Part shown: positions 13,782 to 18,856 of the stretch, piece after piece
Layout: each line of letters starts with the position of its first letter
Position numbering within the stretch: the stretch's first letter is position 1
Origin: Caldimicrobium sp964595655
GTDB taxonomy: Bacteria; Desulfobacterota; Thermodesulfobacteria; Thermodesulfobacteriales; Thermodesulfobacteriaceae
NCBI GenBank assembly: GCA_964595655.1
Contig: CAZQQV010000028.1
Coordinates: forward strand, 1-18,856
DNA: 18,856 nt
Direction of reading: 5' to 3'
Notes under the pieces: generated by a model
Databases searched by the model: none
The model's input: the letters and a program-made list of their open reading frames with translations, nothing else
Told to the model about the DNA's origin: nothing
Translations under genes and position numbers: made by a program

Positions 13782-15122
13782 TTAAAGAGTTTCTGTAGCA
13801 GGTTTTTCAGCTATGGTTTCAGCAGGCTCAGGTCCTTTCTTTGCGTGATAAGCAATCAACCAGAAACAGATAATACCAAGGATACCGTAAACAATAATGA
13901 AGGCTGGAAGGCTTAATCCAACCTGAACCGAAGAAAGGGGTGAAACGGCATCTTTGGTTTTCATAAGGCCATAAACAATCCAGGGCTGTCTTCCGACCTC
14001 TGCAACCATCCAACCAGCCTGAGCAGCAATGTAAGGAAGAGGAATATTCCAGACAAGGGCCTTTAAAAGCTTAGGGCTTGTTTCAGGCTGATTTCTTTTC
14101 AAGAAGGCAAGGATAGAGAGAAGTCCAAAGAGGAATCCAAGGGCGACCATAATGCGGAAACTAAAAAAGGTTAAAGCAACAGGAGGTCTTTCCTCTTTGG
14201 GCCATTCCTTTAAGCCTTTTACCTCTGCTTCTGGGTCATGAAAGGCAAGAAGGCTTAAAATTTTGGGGATTTTAATAATTTCAAGGGAATTTCTTTCATT
14301 TTCCTCATCAGGAATGGCAAAGAGGGTCCAGCTTGCACCCTTTTCTGTATTCCAGTGAGCCTCCATAGCAGCAAGCTTTGTTGGTTGGGTTGAGGCAACC
14401 TCTGCTCCGTGAATGTGCCCTTCTACGATAAGATAAAGGCTGAAAATCATGGTCCAGATGGCTGCCACTCTAAAGCTCTTTTTGAAGAAAGAAGTTTCAT
14501 TCTTTCTTAGAAGATGCCAGGCTGAAACCCCAAGGACAAAAAATCCAGAAAGGACATAAGCTGAGGGAACTGTGTGCAAAAACTCCCACCAGGCAAAGGA
14601 ATTGGTAAGAACTGCAGTAAAGCTTTCAAGTTCAGCTCTTCCATTTCTAATCACATAGCCTACGGGATGCTGCATCCAGCCATTGGCAAGAAGAATCCAG
14701 AGGGCTGAAATATTTGAGGCAATAGCTGTAAGCCAGATAGCAAGGGTATTAATCTTTGGATTAATTCTTTCCCATCCAAACCACCACACCGCTATAAAGG
14801 TTGACTCAAGGAAAAAGGCAAGGGTTGCTTCAATGGCAAGAAGGGATCCAAAGACATCTCCCACATACTGGGAATAAAAGCGCCAGTTGGTTCCAAACTG
14901 AAATTCAAGAGTAATTCCTGTTACCACACCAAGCCCAAAGTTAATGAGAAAGAGTTTTCCCCAGAAGCGGGCAGCCCTTTTGTAATCCTCATCCCCGGTC
15001 TTGAGCCAGAGCGTTTGAAAGATGGCAGTAAGAAAAGAAAGCCCAAGAGTTAGAGGAACAAAAAGAAAGTGAAATATAGCTGCAGCTGCAAACTGCAACC
15101 TTGAGGCTAACAAGACATCCAT
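13782..15122 (-). CDS. cydA: Cytochrome bd ubiquinol/menaquinol oxidase subunit I
   Basis: Quinol-oxidising, haem-bearing subunit of cytochrome bd. In the 446-residue protein the key residues line up with the E. coli enzyme: His18 (haem b595/d axial ligand region), Glu98 and Glu105 in IEATLAFFLES, His183 in FLHTVPSAYVLSG and Met325 in SFRIMVALG (haem b558), and the Q-loop GAEVASTQPTKLAAMEAHW with Lys249 and Glu254. GRQPW (378-382) is also typical. The Q-loop lacks the long insertion of the E. coli type, so it is the short-loop class common outside Proteobacteria. The C-terminal tail (about 430-446) is Pro/Glu/Thr-rich. ATG 15122 is preceded by AAAGGAGGTGGGG. Upstream are a promoter and a palindrome at the predicted transcription start (15145-15160), which suggests repression under some condition. 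Confidence 0.97.
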   Translation of the reverse strand: MDVLLASRLQFAAAAIFHFLFVPLTLGLSFLTAIFQTLWLKTGDEDYKRAARFWGKLFLINFGLGVVTGITLEFQFGTNWRFYSQYVGDVFGSLLAIEATLAFFLESTFIAVWWFGWERINPKINTLAIWLTAIASNISALWILLANGWMQHPVGYVIRNGRAELESFTAVLTNSFAWWEFLHTVPSAYVLSGFFVLGVSAWHLLRKNETSFFKKSFRVAAIWTMIFSLYLIVEGHIHGAEVASTQPTKLAAMEAHWNTEKGASWTLFAIPDEENERNSLEIIKIPKILSLLAFHDPEAEVKGLKEWPKEERPPVALTFFSFRIMVALGFLFGLLSILAFLKRNQPETSPKLLKALVWNIPLPYIAAQAGWMVAEVGRQPWIVYGLMKTKDAVSPLSSVQVGLSLPAFIIVYGILGIICFWLIAYHAKKGPEPAETIAEKPATETL

Positions 15123-15144
15123 GGCCCCACCTCCTTTATTTTTT

Positions 15145-15160
15145 TAAGTTAGTTAACTTA
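15145..15160. promoter_or_regulatory. 16-bp palindrome at the cydA transcription start, candidate operator
   Basis: TAAGTTA-GT-TAACTTA has perfect 7-bp arms with a 2-base spacer. It overlaps the predicted start site of the cydAB promoter and lies 22 bases before the cydA ATG, a position where a bound protein would block transcription. It does not match the FNR or usual Rex consensus as I recall them. Confidence 0.45.
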
Positions 15161-15165
15161 GATTA

Positions 15166-15193
15166 TTTTTAACAGATTCTGAAAATATGTCAA
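15166..15193 (-). promoter_or_regulatory. Candidate promoter of cydAB
   Basis: On the minus strand, a perfect TTGACA (15193-15188), 16 bases, then TAAAAA (15171-15166, 4/6 to the consensus). The predicted start is near 15158. Confidence 0.6.
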
Positions 15194-15219
15194 GGGTTAA
15201 TTTTTTTTGAATTTTTGCC

Positions 15220-15278
15220 GTAGTGGCAAGTCTCAAGCTTGTATGGAAAAATTTTATGGGCTAAAGCCAAAGGCTACC
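15220..15278 (+). repeat. REP-like two-part repeat, copy 4
   Basis: Unit A begins gtagtggcaagtctcaagct, the linker contains AAAAATTTTA, and unit B reads gggctaaagccaaaggctac. Same order and length as the copies at 3072, 6287 and 6431. It lies between the cytochrome stop and the cydA promoter. Confidence 0.6.
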
Positions 15279-15285
15279 TGATGAA

Positions 15286-15317
15286 GCCTTTTTAAGATTT
15301 TGCCTTTTTAAGATTTT
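15286..15317 (+). repeat. 16-bp tandem duplication
   Basis: GCCTTTTTAAGATTTT occurs twice in immediate succession (15286-15301 and 15302-15317) just after REP-like copy 4. Confidence 0.75.
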
Positions 15318-15389
15318 GAAAATCCTAAAGGGTTAAGCAAGTTCCTTGAAATTTTGGGGAAACCGAAGACCAATTATCTATAAGATATC

Positions 15390-17096
15390 TTAATTGAGCT
15401 TAAACGTTAGACCCTTAAATTTGGGGCAATTAATATTCTTCTTCCAATGCTTAAAGATGGCTGAGTTTTCTTCGTGGCAATTTAAGCAAAGACCAACCCT
15501 TAAAATTCTTATAATTTCTTCTTTATTAAAACCTCGCATTCCGCTTTTATTAAATTTAACCAGGGATTCTCCTTCGGGATTTACAATTTGTGAGAGATTA
15601 ATGTTTCTCTCTTTGGTTATAGGCTTTTCTAAAGCTTCAAAGAGAACTTTTCCATCTTTAAAAAGTATTTTTCCGTAGCCAAGGCCAAGGGCCTTTGGGT
15701 TTTGATGACAGCTCTTGCAGGATCTTCCTTTTTTCTGGGTAGAATGGGGCTCTATTTGAGCCCAGGTTATACTTTCAAAATATCTTTTTACCCTTCCCTT
15801 CTCGTCAAGAAGGGTCACAAAGTCCTGTCAGCCAGGGGTAACTGGAACAATTTTATTTCCCTTTACCGCAAGGGGTGGATCTTCAGGGGTTCTATAGGAT
15901 TCATGCTCTTCCCAAAGCCCTTTGGTTTCTTTTGCTTTAATTTTGTCAAGATGTTTTTCCATGGGATTGTATCTTACATGACAGCCCATACACTGGGGCA
16001 TGTATTTGGCATGGCAAGCTGAGCAAGAGAGCCTCTCATGTATCTTTTCCTGACAAACTGAAGAAGGCCTCTTCACTGGTAAAAGCCTTCCATCCATTTT
16101 CCTTTTTTGAAATACCCCTTTTTCACTCTTTATAAGTTGCGAAAGAACTCTTCCCTTCTTTGTTTTTAATTCCCAGAGATGGCAAGTCTCACAGCTCACC
16201 TCCAGAGCCTCTTCAATGTTTTTATAGAAAGTTCCATCACCCATGATTTCTTCTCTTGTATGACAATCTATACAGTGTAGCCCTGCCTTAAAGTGGACAT
16301 CGGGATCAATTTCTTTGAGTTGCCTTTCGTCCACCCAGAGTTTATCATAAATTCCTCCCTGGTCTGTTTCATAAAGTCCCTGATAAGTAAAGCCAATTCT
16401 TCCGCTTCGATTGTGACATTTCACACATTTATTTAAATGGACCCTTTTTGTGAGTCCAGGATGAAGTTTCTTTTTCTTGATATCCTCCCTTGAGCCTTCA
16501 AGATGACAGGCAGAACATCCGCCTCCCTTTTCTGCTAAGAAGCCCTCAAATTTTTCCTTTTGAAGATAGAGATGACAGGATCCGCAAAGTTTTCTGAAAT
16601 AATCAAGAGCCATACTTTCTTTTAAAGGAGAGCCCTCATTATAAAGATCTAAAACCTTTATCTCTGGAAATTTTTCAAGTATTTTCCTTTCGTCAAAGAC
16701 CAAAAGAAGCCTTGCGATTATGCCATGGTTTGTTGCCATAAGGGAATTTCTGACTTTTTTCACATCTCCTGGATGGCAGTTAGCTTGCCCGCAGGTTTTT
16801 TCAATCACCCTCAAATCAGAAGGATTTTTGACAAGCCCTTTGTGAGCCGATTCTTTTGTGGGAGAAAGGGGGTTCCCTAAGTGACAACTTGAACAGCCTA
16901 AGATCTCCTTTGCATGGGCCTTTTCAGGAATTTTTTCCTCATGACAGAGGAGACAGAGTTCGGGTTTTCCCGTAGTGAGAACTGGAATTTCCTCTTTTTT
17001 AGCTTTAAATTTGGAATGAGAGTCAAACAATTGGAATAAAAAAAGAGATAATAAAAGGCCTGAAAGAAAAAAGAAAAAAGCTTTTTTGTGAGACAT
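15390..17096 (-). CDS. Exported dodecahaem cytochrome c with in-frame TGA (candidate selenocysteine)
   Basis: A 568-codon frame with one TGA, codon 423 (15830-15828). An N-terminal hydrophobic signal or anchor (6-24) would place it in the periplasm or on the membrane. Haem-binding motifs start at Cys48, 68, 102 (CX4CH variant), 171, 194, 224, 275, 302, 358 and 369 before the TGA, and Cys460 and 537 after it: twelve in all. Both halves are in the same frame, just three codons apart from TGA to the next possible start (GTG 15818). Without readthrough, the second half has no export signal, so its CXXCH motifs would not be loaded with haem. The flanking text, NKIVPVTPG-TGA-QDFVTLLDEKG, reads as continuous protein. 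A hairpin suited to a SECIS follows the TGA. Likely role is periplasmic electron transfer; partner unknown. A Trp (TGG) or other sense codon changed to stop is the alternative. RBS is weak (CCAGG); TATAAT lies at 17111-17106. Confidence 0.85.
15796..15814 (-). promoter_or_regulatory. Candidate bacterial SECIS hairpin
   Basis: On the minus strand, CCCTTCT-TGACG-AGAAGGG forms a perfect 7-bp stem with a 5-base loop. The loop begins 20 bases after the TGA (15828). As I recall the bacterial SECIS model, the loop should lie about 16-37 bases after UGA and have a G in its first two positions; here the loop is UGACG. It lies wholly within the coding frame, as required in bacteria. Confidence 0.55.
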
Positions 17097-17144
17097 CCTG
17101 GTTAAATTATAGTTTAAAAAGAGAAATCTTCGAGGCTTAGATTT

Positions 17145-18728
17145 ATGAAAAAAGATTATTTAAAGTTTGAAGAGGGCTATTTTAAAAAGAAATGGACTGG
17201 AAGAATTCCTATTGCCCTTGTTTTTCCTGAAAGCTATGAAATTGGGATGGCAAACCTTGGCTTTTTAACCCTCTATGAAGGTTTGAACGCCTTTGATGAG
17301 ATTGTCTGTGAGAGGGTCTTTTTTGATGATAAGATTTCTTCCCTTGAGAGTGATAGGCCTCTAAGGGATTTTCCTCTTATTCTTTTTTCCATACCCTTTG
17401 AGGGAAATTATGTTAAGGCCCTTCAGATTTTGCTGAAAAGTGGAATTTCTCTTGACCCAAAAGAGCGAAAAGAGACTGTTCTTGGGGGTGGCATTGCCCT
17501 TTGGGCAAACCCTGAGCCTTTAAGCCCCTTTTTTGATGGCTTCATTCTTGGTGAATGGGAGGCCCTTGAAGAAAAGGTTATCCCCCTTTTTATTGAATAT
17601 GCCTTTGACAAAAAAAGACTTCTTTCTGAGCTCAATAAATTTGATTTTTTTTATGCCCCTGCCCATTTTGGTAAGAAAGAAGTAAAAATCCTAAAAATTC
17701 TCAAACCTAAAAAACCCCTTTTGTCAAAGGTTTTAAGTGAAAAAGCAGAATTTGGGAAATCCTATCTTCTTGAGGTCTCAAAGGGGTGTGGAAGGGCCTG
17801 CAGGTTTTGTCTTGCTGGTTTTATTTACAGACCTCCCAGATTTTTTTCTCTTGAAACTCTTCTTGAGAGAGTGAAGGAGATTCCTGAGAATTCCAAGGTA
17901 GGACTTATTGGCCTTGAATTCATCGATAGGGAGGAAATCTTGGTCCTTGGACAAAGCCTTCTTCAGAAAAAGGCAATCCTTACCTTTTCATCCCTTAGGC
18001 TTGATGCCTTAAGGGAGGATTTTTTCAAGCTTCTTAAAACCACAAAAAGCATAGCCATAGCCCCAGAGACTGCCTCTGTAAAATTGAAAAAAGTAATTAA
18101 TAAAGAGATATATGAAGAAGAAATATTTGAAACCCTTGAAAAATTAAAGGAAACCTCCATAAGAAAAATCAAGTTCTATTTTATGCTTGGTCTTCCCTTT
18201 GAAGAGGATGAAGATATTTTAGAAACAGCCGAATTTATAAAAAGGCTTCTTCAAAAGAGATATCCCTTTAATTTTACCTTTGGTTTTTCCTTTTTTGTGC
18301 CAAAGCCTCATACTCCCTTTCAATGGGCAAATTTTGAGGAGCTATCTCTTCTTGAAAAGAAAAAAAAGCTTCTTTTAAAGGGGCTTTCGCCTGTTAAGAG
18401 AATAAAGTTTGAATCTCTGCGAGAGTCCCTTCTTCAAGCCCTTCTTGCAAGGGGAGATCGGAATATTAAGGGTTTTCTTATCTCCCTTGCCAAAGGAAAG
18501 AGTTTAAAAGAAGCTTTAAAGGAAATAAAAAATCCCGAAATTTATTTAAAACCCCAAAAAGAGAAGGACACCCCCTTTCCCTGGGATTTTATTGATACTG
18601 GGGTTTCAAAGGATTTTCTTTATAACGAGTGGGAAAGGGCTCTGAATGGAAAGCCTTCTCCTTTTTGCAGGATTGGAAAATGTAAGGCCTGCTCAGCCTG
18701 TAAAGAGCTGAAAATTTTCTCACCGTAA
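17145..18728 (+). CDS. B12-binding-type radical SAM protein
   Basis: A 527-residue protein resembling the TIGR03960-type radical SAM family, whose function is unknown (often near or fused to DUF2344, or in RNA-related gene neighbourhoods). Residues about 20-150 form a cobalamin-binding-like N-domain with FPESYEIGMANLGF (27-40) and VLGGGIALWANPEPL (112-126). The radical SAM cluster motif is CGRACRFC (Cys215, Cys219, Cys222), followed by AGFIYRPPRF, FSSLRLDAL, IAPETASVKLKKVINK and FYFMLGLPFEEDED, as in the family. The C-terminus has CRIGKCKACSAC (Cys508, 513, 516, 519), a possible second cluster or zinc site. No DUF2344 domain is attached. ATG 17145 has GAGG about nine bases upstream. It is divergent from the multihaem cytochrome with only 48 bases between starts, so the two may share regulatory DNA. 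Confidence 0.85.
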   Translation: MKKDYLKFEEGYFKKKWTGRIPIALVFPESYEIGMANLGFLTLYEGLNAFDEIVCERVFFDDKISSLESDRPLRDFPLILFSIPFEGNYVKALQILLKSGISLDPKERKETVLGGGIALWANPEPLSPFFDGFILGEWEALEEKVIPLFIEYAFDKKRLLSELNKFDFFYAPAHFGKKEVKILKILKPKKPLLSKVLSEKAEFGKSYLLEVSKGCGRACRFCLAGFIYRPPRFFSLETLLERVKEIPENSKVGLIGLEFIDREEILVLGQSLLQKKAILTFSSLRLDALREDFFKLLKTTKSIAIAPETASVKLKKVINKEIYEEEIFETLEKLKETSIRKIKFYFMLGLPFEEDEDILETAEFIKRLLQKRYPFNFTFGFSFFVPKPHTPFQWANFEELSLLEKKKKLLLKGLSPVKRIKFESLRESLLQALLARGDRNIKGFLISLAKGKSLKEALKEIKNPEIYLKPQKEKDTPFPWDFIDTGVSKDFLYNEWERALNGKPSPFCRIGKCKACSACKELKIFSP

Positions 18729-18856
18729 TGCCTCATTTAAAAATCTAAATGAAATAGATTTTGATGCCTCATTAATTTTTCTAAACAAAATCATTTTACT
18801 GCCCCTTTTCCCACTTTCATTTTTATCCTCGGAATAATTCCCTTTTTCTTGAAATA

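Noticed and set aside
15390..15818. The downstream cytochrome segment as an independent gene starting at GTG 15818
   Set aside because: It has no signal peptide, yet carries two CXXCH motifs that need export; it is in the same frame as the upstream segment, only one TGA and three codons away. An AGGA precedes the GTG, so reinitiation is not excluded, but it is the weaker explanation.
15390..17096. Genetic code reassignment of TGA
   Set aside because: TGA ends at least two well-formed genes here (3859, 4479), so it is a normal stop; only context-dependent decoding is plausible.
18720..18856. Minus-strand frame open to the window edge, about 45 codons, ending at TGA 18720-18722
   Set aside because: It could be the 3' end of a convergent gene, but the length is short, the peptide is unrecognised, and two copies of an 11-base repeat (GATGCCTCATT-like) account for part of its pattern.
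1..18856. CRISPR array, prophage or plasmid origin
   Set aside because: No regularly spaced identical repeats, phage structural genes or iteron clusters were seen anywhere in the window.

Overview
The window looks like a piece of chromosome from a thermophilic, anaerobic, sulfur-metabolising bacterium, most likely a member of the Thermodesulfobacteriota (Thermodesulfobacterium/Caldimicrobium-like). This lineage call is inference. The protein genes are AT-rich, while the two structured RNAs (SRP RNA and tRNA-Sec) are very GC-rich, as in thermophiles. The gene content also fits: a multiheme cytochrome c, a TauE/SafE-type exporter, cytochrome bd oxidase and selenocysteine use.

Layout. (1) 86-3009, plus strand: a tight run of a DAHP synthase (with several unusual substitutions), a phosphomannomutase/phosphoglucomutase and a DUF721/DciA-like protein. 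(2) 3431-4479: an Rrf2-type Fe-S regulator translationally coupled to a histidine phosphatase. (3) 4784-6189: a TauE/SafE exporter and a small 3-TM partner, preceded by a perfect 10+10+10 inverted repeat and followed by a strong terminator. (4) 6190-6971: noncoding, with degenerate REP-like repeats and a lone IS-like end. (5) 6972-7193: SRP RNA (ffs) and tRNA-Sec (selC) behind one good promoter. (6) 7219-10305: M48 metalloprotease with a TPR-like tail, PEBP-family protein, zinc-ribbon protein and RimK-like ATP-grasp ligase. (7) 10302-12197, minus strand: a glycogen-synthase-like glycosyltransferase, preceded by a previously easy-to-miss 50-residue ferredoxin-like mini-gene, both behind a near-consensus promoter. 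(8) 12312-12619: a 308-bp element bounded by 23-bp inverted repeats. (9) 12742-15122, minus: cydAB. (10) 15390-17096, minus: a multiheme cytochrome interrupted by one in-frame TGA. (11) 17145-18728, plus: a B12-binding-type radical SAM protein.

Main discovery. The two apparent cytochrome ORFs (15828-17096 and 15390-15818) are one reading frame of 568 codons split by a single TGA at 15828-15830. The export signal and ten haem motifs lie before it and two haem motifs after it. Immediately 3' of the TGA is a perfect 7-bp hairpin whose loop starts 20 nt after the codon, within the spacing expected of a bacterial SECIS. The same window carries selC. The simplest positive reading is a selenocysteine-containing dodecahaem cytochrome c; the main alternative is a Trp-to-stop change or sequencing error. 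TGA is also used here as an ordinary stop (3859, 4479), so the code is not reassigned.
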